From Deltaproteobacteria bacterium (GTDB lineage: Bacteria; Myxococcota; Myxococcia; Myxococcales; 40CM-4-68-19), in assembly GCA_025358085.1 (NCBI GenBank), contig JANYKT010000127.1, positions 1 to 39,194 of the forward strand: 39,194 nt of DNA, written 5' to 3'. The notes under the pieces are model-generated. The model was not told where the DNA came from, ran no database searches, and saw only the letters and a list, made by a program, of their open reading frames with translations. Below, piece by piece: positions 16,055 to 24,626 of this stretch (positions are counted from its first letter, which is position 1; each line of letters begins with the position of its first letter). The position numbers were made by a program, and so were the translations under genes.

Positions 16055-17902
16055 TCAATTGAAAGCTGCCCGCTGGTCGACGCCGGTGGGAAAGCCTGAG
16101 ACCGCCCAGCCCGCCGCGACCGCGGGCACCGCCAGCAGCGCTCCGGTCTCGATGTCGAAGCCCATTGCTGTCGCGGCTACCGGCGTGACAATTCCATCGG
16201 CGTTGCCCCCCTCGAGCGCCTGTTGCCGCTTGACCCAGGCCATCACCGTGGCGCCGCTCATGATCCCGTCGATGGGTCCGGCGTAACGGCGCGAGGCCGG
16301 CTCGGCGGAGAGCGCGTTCTGCAACGCGATCACCGCGGCGCCGGTCGAGCCCTGCCGCAGGCGCCGCAGCCCGCCCACACTCGCGCCGCTGCAGGCCAGC
16401 CGCGCTTCGCGGCCGGTGAGCAGGAGGTACGGGAACGCGCGCCCGTTCTCGGCGGCGGGCGCCGTGAGCCGCGCGAGCCCGGCCCGCTCGCGGAAGTCCA
16501 CCCATCCAGGCCCGGTTCTGTGCGGCGCCTGGTGGCCCGCGGTGTCGCCGCCGCCACGCACGGTCTGGCAGCCCTCCGACGAGAAGGTCTCGCCAGTGGT
16601 GTCGCGGCTGGGGTGGATGTTGTCGCCGGGGTTGAGCAGGTCGAAGAAGTCCGAGGTCTGGTAGGTGGTGTCGTCGCGCGAGCGGAGCACGACGATGCGC
16701 GGCGCGTTCTCGACGAAGACTCCCTCGAGGTGCAGGCGGTCCGCGGCCGGCCGGTGCCCGCCGACGTGATACCCGTAGCGCCCCGTGAGCAGCAGGTTGC
16801 AGGCCTCGCCGCCGCCAGCATAGCGAGCCATCGCGCCAAGATTCGGAATCGTGGATCCGCGGAAGGCCGCCACCTTGCCGGCGGCGTCGCCCGACCGGCT
16901 CCAGACTCCCAGCACGCAGTGGTTTTCCCGGTGGTCGGGCAGGTCTTCCGAAAGCGCGACGCTGCTCGCGAAGCTGCCGTCGTAGGTGTCGTCGGTGAGG
17001 CGGCAGCCGCGCAGCCCGAAGAGGATCACGCCCCTATCGCCGGTGGTGGCGTCGAAGGCGTTCCACTCGCAGAGCGTCTGCAGTGCCGCGGCGGTGAGCT
17101 GGAACTCCGACGACATGCCGGCGGTCGCGTCTGCGAGGTGGCGATAATCGGGCGAGACGTCGTCCTGGGCCCAGCCTCCGATGCGGCGCACGCGCCGGGG
17201 ACTGCCGATGGCGGGATAGGCCTCGCCGTCGTCGCTGTCTATGCCGGCGCCGCGCTCAGCAATGAGCCGCACCAGTTCACGCGTGGCGTGCAGGTAGCGG
17301 TGAATGGCACGGGCGATGGCGCGCGCCAGGCGCTCCAGCCGTTCGTGGCTCTCGCGGCCGTCTTCGCGCCCACGGCCTTTTTCACGGTTGCCTTCCTCAC
17401 GGTCGCGGCCTTCCTCACGGTCGCGGCTATCGTGCTCACGAGCCTCCTCGCGCTCCGAGCCGTCCTCCTCATCGTTCAGCTCGTACAATTCCAGCAGGCA
17501 CGCCGCCGTCCGCACGCCCACCGCCTCGGGCCGCAGCACCGCGAGGTCCGCTGCTTTTACGCCGCGGTCAGTTCCCGCCTCGGCGGCGAGCTCGCGCTGC
17601 AGAGTGCCGGCCAGGTCGCGGGAAGCCCCGCTGGAGCGCGCGTGCACCCAAGTCTCGCGCTCGCGTCCGCCGTGAAGCGAGAGGAAGACGGCCGCGTTCG
17701 CATCACGCGCCAGCGCCGCCCGCGCCGCGAGCGGCACGGAGATGTCGCAATCGCGAGTCAGGATCACCTGCACCTCCGGCCCCAGCGCGCGCGCCACCCG
17801 CCGCGCCAGCAAGAGCGCCCGCGCCTGCTCGCGCGGCCTCGGCGACGATCCGCCCTGCCGTGCGCTTCCGCCGTGGCCGGGATCGATCACCACCGCCGTC
17901 AC
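16055..17902 (-). CDS. Cluster gene 16: Amidase_3 - charged linker - YkuD-like signature - PG-binding protein
   Basis: A 615-aa protein starting at GTG 17902 (GTGA overlap with the upstream gene). Residues 3-140 are Amidase_3: His10 (DPGHGG), Glu25, His77 and Glu138 occupy the zinc and catalytic positions, but surroundings are divergent (SLHGG for SIHxN, CLLELYEL for LVEVGF). Residues about 143-188 are a run of Asp/Glu/Arg, followed by an unassigned region. NIHPS (His430) and FSSEGCQTV (Cys445) recall the His...SxGC signature of YkuD L,D-transpeptidases. Residues about 510-582 resemble a PG_binding_1 domain (LRQGSTGAAVIALQNAL ... GPIDGIMSGATVMAW). No signal peptide. Last gene of the cluster. 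Amidase activity may be reduced; the YkuD link is tentative. Confidence 0.7.
   Translation of the reverse strand: MTAVVIDPGHGGSARQGGSSPRPREQARALLLARRVARALGPEVQVILTRDCDISVPLAARAALARDANAAVFLSLHGGRERETWVHARSSGASRDLAGTLQRELAAEAGTDRGVKAADLAVLRPEAVGVRTAACLLELYELNDEEDGSEREEAREHDSRDREEGRDREEGNREKGRGREDGRESHERLERLARAIARAIHRYLHATRELVRLIAERGAGIDSDDGEAYPAIGSPRRVRRIGGWAQDDVSPDYRHLADATAGMSSEFQLTAAALQTLCEWNAFDATTGDRGVILFGLRGCRLTDDTYDGSFASSVALSEDLPDHRENHCVLGVWSRSGDAAGKVAAFRGSTIPNLGAMARYAGGGEACNLLLTGRYGYHVGGHRPAADRLHLEGVFVENAPRIVVLRSRDDTTYQTSDFFDLLNPGDNIHPSRDTTGETFSSEGCQTVRGGGDTAGHQAPHRTGPGWVDFRERAGLARLTAPAAENGRAFPYLLLTGREARLACSGASVGGLRRLRQGSTGAAVIALQNALSAEPASRRYAGPIDGIMSGATVMAWVKRQQALEGGNADGIVTPVAATAMGFDIETGALLAVPAVAAGWAVSGFPTGVDQRAAFN
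17391..17426. repeat. Tandem 18-bp repeat inside the charged linker
   Basis: CCTTCCTCACGGTCGCGG occurs twice head to tail (17391-17408 and 17409-17426, identical). On the coding strand it encodes part of the Arg-Glu-Glu-Gly-Arg-Asp linker, which could change length by slippage. Confidence 0.8.
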
Positions 17903-20109
17903 GATGCGTTCCCCGCGAACTGCGCAGCCAGCCCGTCCGGGTTGTACTCCCAGTGCCACGACTCCATGCTGTAGGGATAGAACCCGAACAGCGCCGCATT
18001 GAGCAGCATCCATTTATACGCGGGCGTCCGGTACATGCGGACCATCAGCTCCATCGAGCGGGTGCCTTGCGGCCGCACCGGGAGTGCGGGCGTGCTCAGC
18101 ACCAGGTCGACCGCGAGACCGTACATATGCGCTGAGTTGCCCTGCGCCACGGCGTTGGGGTTGTGGTTCCGCCGGCGTTTCTCCTCCTGCTCCTCAGCGG
18201 TTCGATACGAGTCGCCGATGGAAAGCCGCACGCCATCGGCCTCGGCCGCACGCGCCATCCGCACGAAGGCTGCACTGGCGGCGGGCCAGAGCCGCGCGGG
18301 GCGTTGCCCCGGCACCGCTACCACCTCGGCGGAGACGTCCCGGTAGGTCACCATCCGCGGCACGCGCCGCTCGTGGCAGACCTGCGCCATGGCAGCGAAG
18401 AGCGCCTTCGCCTCGGACTCGCTGGCGCGGTCGGGACCTCTGCCAGGGAAGAACTGCTGCGACCAGTCGACGCCGTTGAGGAAGTGTTCGCGGCGTGCGG
18501 CGCTGGCGATGCGGTCGAGGCCCGAGCGACCCGTGTCGAGGATGAAAGCGACGTCGTCGTTGTGATCGAGGCCGAGTGCCGGCTGCCCGCGCCTGGGGGA
18601 CCCGAGCGCTGGCAAGGCGGCAGCCTGCGAGAGATTCGCGCGCTCCGGCGCGAGCAGCGAGGCGCAGTGCGTGGACGGCGGCAGCTCGACCGGCGCGGGT
18701 GTCAGCTCCTGCGAGGGGTCCACGAGCAGCTGCCACCCGAAGGTGTGCGGGATGGCGGGGTGCCCGACCTCCGTCCGTTCGACGCGATAGTAGCGGCCCA
18801 GGAAGGCGGCCAGCCCGGGGTCGGTCAGGGTCTGCAACGCGCACGAGATGATGTGGTGCAGCTTGGTGGAGGAGGGGGCCGTTCGACCAGCGGTGAAGAG
18901 GCACCGGAGCGATCCGCCATCGGTGCGCATGTACTGGCGCCAGGCTTCTTCGCTGCCCATCGGCGCGAGCGCGGCAGCGTCGCGGCGCAGGCGCGAGAGC
19001 ACCCAGCGGGCGGCGTTGGCCACGCCGTAGTAGGTGCAGTCGAACATCTCCACCTCGTGCGGATCGGCGTAGTGCAGTACGGCCTCCAGTGCCTGGCCGC
19101 CGGCCGAGTGCGCGCTGGCGATGAAGCGCTGCCCCGCGCCCGACAGGCTGCCGGCGGGCTGTGACAGCTGCGTGGTGGCGAATCGGTCGAGGCCCCAGTT
19201 GGTGAAAGCGTCCAGCGCTGCCGCGTCGCGGGCGACGGCGCTGAAGTCCACGTTGAGCGAGGCCGCCACCGGCAGGCCGGCGGGCGCGAGGCCCAGCGTG
19301 GGCCGGTCGCGCAGCGGCGGGTCGTCGCGCGTAGCGGCAGCGGGGTCGTTGAAGTCGAGCCCGCCCCGGTCGGCCTTCGCCTTGATGGTGGTGATGCCAG
19401 CGCCGTGGAAGTGCAGGAGCAGGTCCACACAGGCGACGCTCATCGGCTGCACGTTCCAGCGCAGCGCCGCGTTGGGCGACAGGTGCGAGGCCAGCATCGG
19501 CGCGTCGGTCTCCTCGGCGCCGCTGCCCACCGGGAGCCCGTAGCCGCGCCGCTTGCGTGCGTGCGCGGCCAGCGCGGAGGCCATCGATCGCGCCAGTGCG
19601 TCCAGCTCGCGCGAGTCGAGCAGCCGCGCCTCCCCCTGCGGATCGCTGAGGAAGTCCACCTCCACCAGGCAGGCGGCGGTGTCTTCCCCCAGAAGCTCGG
19701 GGCGCAAGATGGTGAGGTCGGCGGACTTGAGCCCTCGATCCCTGGAGCCCACCGACAGTGCGCGCTGCAGGGAGCGCGCCAGCGCGTGGGAGGCGCTGCC
19801 GGCGCGCGGGTGCACGAAGGTCTCGACGCCCCGCTCGCCTCTCGCGCCGGCGTTGGCGTGGATGGAGATGAAGAGATCCGCGCCTGCGCTGCGGGCCTTC
19901 CGCGCGCGGGTCTCGAGCGGCAGATTCACGTCGCCGTCGCGCGTGAGCTGGGCCTGGATCGAGCGAGGCAAGAAGCGCCGCACGCGCTCGGCGAGCTGGA
20001 GCGAGACCTGCTTCTCGCAGGTCCCGGACGGTCCGAGGCAGCCGAGCGCCGACGAGCCGCCCTGGTCGCGCGTGCCGCCGTGGCCTGGGTCGATGACGAT
20101 GAGCGACAT
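17899..20109 (-). CDS. Cluster gene 15: Amidase_3 - alpha/beta-hydrolase-like - VanY/M15 carboxypeptidase
   Basis: A 736-aa three-part enzyme. Residues 3-185: complete Amidase_3 with His10, Glu32, His84 and catalytic Glu150 (CLVEVDFLSDP). Residues about 225-450: alpha/beta-hydrolase-like, with FHGAG near 234-238 as oxyanion hole and AHSAGG with Ser335. Residues about 590-725: peptidase M15B (D-Ala-D-Ala carboxypeptidase) with YRTAEEQ, SAHMYGLAVDL (His661, Asp668) and ESWHWEY (Glu716, His719). It could cut both the sugar-peptide bond and the peptide stem terminus. AAAGGAG lies just before the ATG. No signal peptide: the catalytic core begins at residue 3. Domain calls at both ends are firm; the middle is weaker. 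Confidence 0.85.
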   Translation of the reverse strand: MSLIVIDPGHGGTRDQGGSSALGCLGPSGTCEKQVSLQLAERVRRFLPRSIQAQLTRDGDVNLPLETRARKARSAGADLFISIHANAGARGERGVETFVHPRAGSASHALARSLQRALSVGSRDRGLKSADLTILRPELLGEDTAACLVEVDFLSDPQGEARLLDSRELDALARSMASALAAHARKRRGYGLPVGSGAEETDAPMLASHLSPNAALRWNVQPMSVACVDLLLHFHGAGITTIKAKADRGGLDFNDPAAATRDDPPLRDRPTLGLAPAGLPVAASLNVDFSAVARDAAALDAFTNWGLDRFATTQLSQPAGSLSGAGQRFIASAHSAGGQALEAVLHYADPHEVEMFDCTYYGVANAARWVLSRLRRDAAALAPMGSEEAWRQYMRTDGGSLRCLFTAGRTAPSSTKLHHIISCALQTLTDPGLAAFLGRYYRVERTEVGHPAIPHTFGWQLLVDPSQELTPAPVELPPSTHCASLLAPERANLSQAAALPALGSPRRGQPALGLDHNDDVAFILDTGRSGLDRIASAARREHFLNGVDWSQQFFPGRGPDRASESEAKALFAAMAQVCHERRVPRMVTYRDVSAEVVAVPGQRPARLWPAASAAFVRMARAAEADGVRLSIGDSYRTAEEQEEKRRRNHNPNAVAQGNSAHMYGLAVDLVLSTPALPVRPQGTRSMELMVRMYRTPAYKWMLLNAALFGFYPYSMESWHWEYNPDGLAAQFAGNAS

Positions 20110-20130
20110 CTTGATCTCCTTTGCGAAGGG

Positions 20131-21387
20131 TCAGACGGGATAAACGGCGGGCTGTCCGGGGTGGGCCTGGAACGATTCGCGCACGCGCACTTCGCGCCGG
20201 GCGCCCTCGCCGCGGCCGCCGGCGTGGAGGATCTGCGTGCCGCCGCCATCGGCCTCGGCCGCGCTCAGGTTGCGTTGGAAGTCGCTGAAGGGGACGCTGT
20301 AGCGCTCGCCCTTCTCGATGGGCCACGGGTCCGCGATGCGCACCTGCGTCCCCGCGGGGGTGCCGTCGCCGTGCAGGCCGGTCACCACCACCGAGTGCAG
20401 GCCGGGGCTGGCCTCGCCCACCCAGAGCGGGCCGTGTTCCGAGAGCAGCCGCGCCAGATCGCCGGGGCCGCGGATGCTGGCGGTGGTCAGCGTCAGGCCC
20501 CAGGTAAGGGCCAGCGCCGGAACGTCGTGGGGCTGCAAGCCCTCGCGGTATTCGCGCCAGCGGCCGGCGGCGCGCGCCACGTCCAGCGGCTCCACATGCA
20601 GCCGGTCGCGCCAGCCCACGATCATGGCCGCGGCCGCCGCCCAGCAGCTCATGCCCGTCTGTTGTGGCACAATCGGAACCTCGTTCCAGATGTCTTGCGC
20701 CTCGCGCGAAAGCGACACCTCACCGCGCCCCTGCGGCTGCGCCACGCTCGCCGGCGGTTGAAGCTGCGGCCAGGGGCAGCTCACCCCGATGAAGCCCGAG
20801 ATGCCGGTGGCGATGGCCCGCGCGACCTGGTCCTTGTAAGCCGCGGTCTTGAGGCGCGCCTCCTCTGTCGGGTTGGAGAGGAAGCTGACCTCGGCCAGAC
20901 AGCAGGAAGTGCGCGGCTGGTGATTGGCGGGGTCCAGCACCACGAAGCCCTTGAGGCCCGCTCTGGCCGGCGTGGTCTTGACCCCGCGGTTGCGCAAGCC
21001 GAGGGCGCTGACCAGCTCGCCCTGCACTGAGCGGGCGAGATCGGCTGAGAGCGCCTGCACGTGGAGCAGCGGATTCCAGAGGAAGGTCTCGCTGCCGTTT
21101 GTGGCGGGGCGGGCGTCGCCGTTGAAGTGAATAGAGACGAAGATGTCGGCGCCATTGCTGTAAGCGACGCCGGCGCGATCGATGAGGCCCACGTTGATGT
21201 CCGACGTGCGGGTCATCACCACCGTCATCCCGCACAACCGCAACAAGGCGCGCACGCGCAGGCCGACATCGAGCGTGAGGTCTTTCTCGAGCAGCCCCGT
21301 GGGGCCCGTGGCGTTGTTCGGGCTGGAGCCGCCCACTATGCGGGTGCCGCCGTGGCCTGGGTCTATGACGACAAGGGGATTGGGCAT
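20131..21387 (-). CDS. Cluster gene 14: Amidase_3 fused to papain-like cysteine protease
   Basis: A 418-aa fusion. Residues 4-200 are Amidase_3 with intact His12, Glu34, His87 and Glu166 (CLAEVSFLSNPTEEA). Residues about 233-385 are a papain-like protease of the C70/AvrRpt2-like type: VPIVPQQTGMSCWAAAAAM with Cys248, GLHSVVVTGL with His331 and IADPWP with Asp353. A short C-terminal Arg/Gly-rich tail follows. No signal peptide. Two bp separate it from the preceding 1078-aa gene. The protease may process cluster proteins or act on target-cell proteins; neither is shown. Confidence 0.85.
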   Translation of the reverse strand: MPNPLVVIDPGHGGTRIVGGSSPNNATGPTGLLEKDLTLDVGLRVRALLRLCGMTVVMTRTSDINVGLIDRAGVAYSNGADIFVSIHFNGDARPATNGSETFLWNPLLHVQALSADLARSVQGELVSALGLRNRGVKTTPARAGLKGFVVLDPANHQPRTSCCLAEVSFLSNPTEEARLKTAAYKDQVARAIATGISGFIGVSCPWPQLQPPASVAQPQGRGEVSLSREAQDIWNEVPIVPQQTGMSCWAAAAAMIVGWRDRLHVEPLDVARAAGRWREYREGLQPHDVPALALTWGLTLTTASIRGPGDLARLLSEHGPLWVGEASPGLHSVVVTGLHGDGTPAGTQVRIADPWPIEKGERYSVPFSDFQRNLSAAEADGGGTQILHAGGRGEGARREVRVRESFQAHPGQPAVYPV

Positions 21388-21389
21388 CT

Positions 21390-24300
21390 TCAGCCTCCGA
21401 TCGATCGAGAGTCGGTAAAGGTGTTGCCGGCGTCATCGGTGACCGCGAGCGTGAGGACGCCGCGAGCGCCCGCTGCGGACTGGTACAACGGCCCCTCCAC
21501 GCGCAGGCCGTTGAAGAACCACGCGGCCGTGCCGCCGTCGTTGGTGTCAGCCCAGAACTGGCCACTGGCAGCAGCGCGAGCCACCACGTAGCGCGCGGGC
21601 ACAGCGGGCAGCTGCGGCGCGGGCAGCTCGGCGGCACTCCAGCCGTCGGTGGCCGTCACGCGGAGGACCGGGTCCACGCCGTTGCGGCGCAGGCGGCCGA
21701 GGGACAGCGTCACCGTGCGGTCGCAGGGAGCGGCGCGCGCCACCGGACACCAGCCGCGCCCCTGCGCCATCTCGATGGTCACCTGCGGCGACATGCCCTG
21801 CGAGTGGTGGTAGCTCCAGCCCACCGTGCTCCCCTCCAGGCGCAGCAACGACAGCTCCGGCGCACCGGGCGGGCGATCGAGCCGCTGCAACACCCGGGCG
21901 CCGGCGCGCAACTCGACGGTGACAATTTCTGCAGACATTGGCAGCAGGCAGGCGAACTCCACCGGCAGCCCGGCGCGCACCGCGGCGACGGGACGCACGA
22001 CCAGCTCGCGTCCCGCGCGGTCGAGCGCCACTGCGGTGAGGCCGGTGTCATGCGCGGCACCCGGACCGGTGGCGCGGGATTCGAGCCGCGCGGTGTCGAG
22101 CCGCAGCCGCAAGCGGCGGTCGATGCTGCCGCGCAGACGCAGCCGTGGCGCCACGGGTTCCGCTTCCGGCAGCGCGTCGAGAGCCTGCGCGAGGCCGCTC
22201 GCGGTGGACACGGCCACGCGCCGCGCGCACTCGGCGGGCGCGGTCACCACCAGCGCCGCCGGCCCGCCCACCGTCAAGTCCATGGCGAGCCGGTCTGGTG
22301 CCGGCACATCGGTCCAGGGAGCGTCGGGAAGCAGCGCGACCCAGCACGCGTCTTCCAGACCGGGCTGGCTGGCCGCGAAGCGTTCCAGCCGCTCCAGGAG
22401 GTCACTCGCACCGGGCGCGTCCGGCGCGCTGATCTCGCCGTTGACCACCAGGTCCTCGTCCTCCAGCCAGACCGGCTCGATGAGTTCGATGCGGTTGCCC
22501 AGCCTCGCCTCCGCGAAGGCGACGGCGCGCGCGAGCAAGGCGTCCGAGACCCGCGCGAACCCGCTCGCGAAGACCGCAGGCCGCACCGCGACCAGCCGGA
22601 TGGCCGCCGTGGGCTCAACGAAGCGCAGCGGTCCGATGGGCTTCGCGTCGCCATTCCTCGCGAACGCGCGGGACACCGCCAGGCCGCCGATGAACCCGTC
22701 CTTCGCCGCGCTACCGGGCAGTTCCACCACGGCCGCGAGGCCCGCGATCGCTCCGCTCACCGGCGCCGCGAGCCCGGGGCCGGAGACGAAGGTGAGGAGC
22801 GGGTCGGACAGGTCGATGGTCAGGGCTACGGGATCGGCGGTGGTCGTGGTGTAGACCGGCGGCGTGCTGCGGTCGGTCCAGAGGACGGTCGCGCGTACCT
22901 CGGCGGGTCCATCGCTCTCACCGCTCAGATCGGCGATGGACGAAAAACTGCCGGGCGCGCCATCGGGAAACGCGATGTCGCCGACGTTGATAGGCAGGCC
23001 GGCCTGCAGAACTTCGACGTGGACGCTCTGCACGTCGCCGGGGACGGAGACGACCGCGGTGACCGTGAAACCGTCGCGGACCGTCTGGGCCGCTTGCGGC
23101 GCGGCGATGCGAATGGACGGCGCCGCGGCCGGGCCCAAAGGCAGCGCCGGCGAAGACGCCGCCGCAGAGCCGGAGGACGGCGCCGGCTGCGGCCCAGGCG
23201 CGCCCCCGGGCTCCATCGTCGAGAGCAACGCGGGCCAGAACCAGCTGTGCGGAGCGCGGAAATGGAAAACGGCGTGCGCGGTGAACGGCTGGCCGGAGAC
23301 GAATCCAGAGGTCCGCGCGCCCTGCGTGACCCAGACGCGGTCAATCACTGGCGCGGCCAGCATCTCAGTGGCCGCCTCGCCGCAGCCGTTGGTCGCGCGC
23401 AGCGTGAGCTTGCCGTCGGCCGGCAGGGTGGCCTGGTCCAGCAGCATCGAGCCGTGCGCGGCCAGCTGGTCCGGCAGTGGCTCCAGCCGCAGCGTCACCG
23501 CGCCCTCGACGGACCACTCGAACGCGAGCCCGCCCGCCGCCGCGTCCACCAGCTGCGCGCGCAAGATGGTGGGCCGTCCGCCTCGGAAGCGGTTGGCACC
23601 GCCGGGTGGCGGCGAGGGCGGGTCGCCGAGGTCCCGGATGCTCTCCACCGGCACCGGCGTCCCGGCGAGCCCCGGGTTGCGCGCGTTCTGGTCGCGCCAG
23701 AAGCCGCGCAGCCGCGCACGGAGTGCATTGGCGGCGGAACGGATCTTGTCGTCGGTGTAGCCCAGCCAGCCCGCCGCAGCGCCTGCCGGAACCACCGCCG
23801 TCAGCCCTTCCGCGGAGAGCGTGGCCGGCGCGGCCCGGGGACGGGTGACACCGGAGGCGAAGACTGCGCGCAGGGTGGCGGGATCCTGCACCGAGAGCTT
23901 GCCCTTGACCTGCACCTGGCTACCCGCACACGCCTGGACGGGCTCGATGGCCGAGATGCCGCGCGCGAGTGCACCGTCCCAGGGCTGGTCGCTGCCGAGC
24001 TGCTCGAGCACCTGCGACTGGAGCGCGTCCAGCGTGGCCCAGCGCGCGCGCTCGGCGGGATCGGCCAGGAAGGAGCCCACCACGCTGCTCCACGCGGACG
24101 CGCGCGCTTCGGGATCGAGCAGGGCCGCCAACAACACCCGCAGTTGCGCGGGGGCGAGGCCGGCGGCGCCCTGGCCCGCGATGGCCTCGGCGATCCCCGA
24201 GGCGAAGGCGAGGCCGAAGACGGTGCGCGCCAGCTGGTGCTCGAGGCGGGTGGCGGCGCCGGCGCGCCCGGCGGCTAGCGCGACCAGGATCAGCACGCCC

Positions 24301-24626
24301 AGATCGAGCAGGCCCGGCGTGGCACCCGACGGATCGGGCGCGGGCGCGGCGCCGGGTGTCGCGACGTCTCCCGGGAGCAGCGCGCTGGAGGCCACCGGCG
24401 GGATGCCGTGGGAGCCGCCCGCCACCAGGAGCAGGCGCACGCGGCTGGCGGCGAGCGGGTCGTCGGCGAGCGCGGGCTCGGCGTCGGGCGCGAGCGCGGC
24501 CAGCAGCTCGAGCGGGAGGAGCAGCCGGGCGCGCGCGGGGGCAAGGCTTGGGTCGGCGGCGACGGCTTGATCGAGCTTCTGCTTCAAGAGCGCGAAGGGG
24601 CCGGGGAGCAGGATGGACAAGGTCAT
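21390..24626 (-). CDS. Cluster gene 13: 1078-aa Ig-like multidomain protein
   Basis: A very large protein with no assigned enzymatic function. ATG 24626 overlaps the stop of the preceding gene (TGATG), implying re-initiation coupling. Residues about 1-220 are helical and Ala/Leu-rich. Beta-rich segments follow: an IPT/TIG-like part (ACAGSQVQVKGKLSVQD, about 233), Ig-like parts around 340-450 and 515-620 (IRIAAPQAAQTVRDGFTVTA; a cadherin/Ig strand pattern), a mixed alpha/beta part around 690-790, and a final Ig-like part (GTAAWFFNGLRVEG ... VTDDAGNTFTDSRSIGG). A Pro/Ser/Ala linker lies near 480-510. No signal peptide. It may be a scaffold or adhesin-like component. Confidence 0.6.
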   Translation of the reverse strand: MTLSILLPGPFALLKQKLDQAVAADPSLAPARARLLLPLELLAALAPDAEPALADDPLAASRVRLLLVAGGSHGIPPVASSALLPGDVATPGAAPAPDPSGATPGLLDLGVLILVALAAGRAGAATRLEHQLARTVFGLAFASGIAEAIAGQGAAGLAPAQLRVLLAALLDPEARASAWSSVVGSFLADPAERARWATLDALQSQVLEQLGSDQPWDGALARGISAIEPVQACAGSQVQVKGKLSVQDPATLRAVFASGVTRPRAAPATLSAEGLTAVVPAGAAAGWLGYTDDKIRSAANALRARLRGFWRDQNARNPGLAGTPVPVESIRDLGDPPSPPPGGANRFRGGRPTILRAQLVDAAAGGLAFEWSVEGAVTLRLEPLPDQLAAHGSMLLDQATLPADGKLTLRATNGCGEAATEMLAAPVIDRVWVTQGARTSGFVSGQPFTAHAVFHFRAPHSWFWPALLSTMEPGGAPGPQPAPSSGSAAASSPALPLGPAAAPSIRIAAPQAAQTVRDGFTVTAVVSVPGDVQSVHVEVLQAGLPINVGDIAFPDGAPGSFSSIADLSGESDGPAEVRATVLWTDRSTPPVYTTTTADPVALTIDLSDPLLTFVSGPGLAAPVSGAIAGLAAVVELPGSAAKDGFIGGLAVSRAFARNGDAKPIGPLRFVEPTAAIRLVAVRPAVFASGFARVSDALLARAVAFAEARLGNRIELIEPVWLEDEDLVVNGEISAPDAPGASDLLERLERFAASQPGLEDACWVALLPDAPWTDVPAPDRLAMDLTVGGPAALVVTAPAECARRVAVSTASGLAQALDALPEAEPVAPRLRLRGSIDRRLRLRLDTARLESRATGPGAAHDTGLTAVALDRAGRELVVRPVAAVRAGLPVEFACLLPMSAEIVTVELRAGARVLQRLDRPPGAPELSLLRLEGSTVGWSYHHSQGMSPQVTIEMAQGRGWCPVARAAPCDRTVTLSLGRLRRNGVDPVLRVTATDGWSAAELPAPQLPAVPARYVVARAAASGQFWADTNDGGTAAWFFNGLRVEGPLYQSAAGARGVLTLAVTDDAGNTFTDSRSIGG

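Noticed and set aside
16223-17974. 583-aa open frame on the + strand
   Set aside because: Antisense to the amidase/PG-binding gene, which has catalytic motifs and proper coupling.
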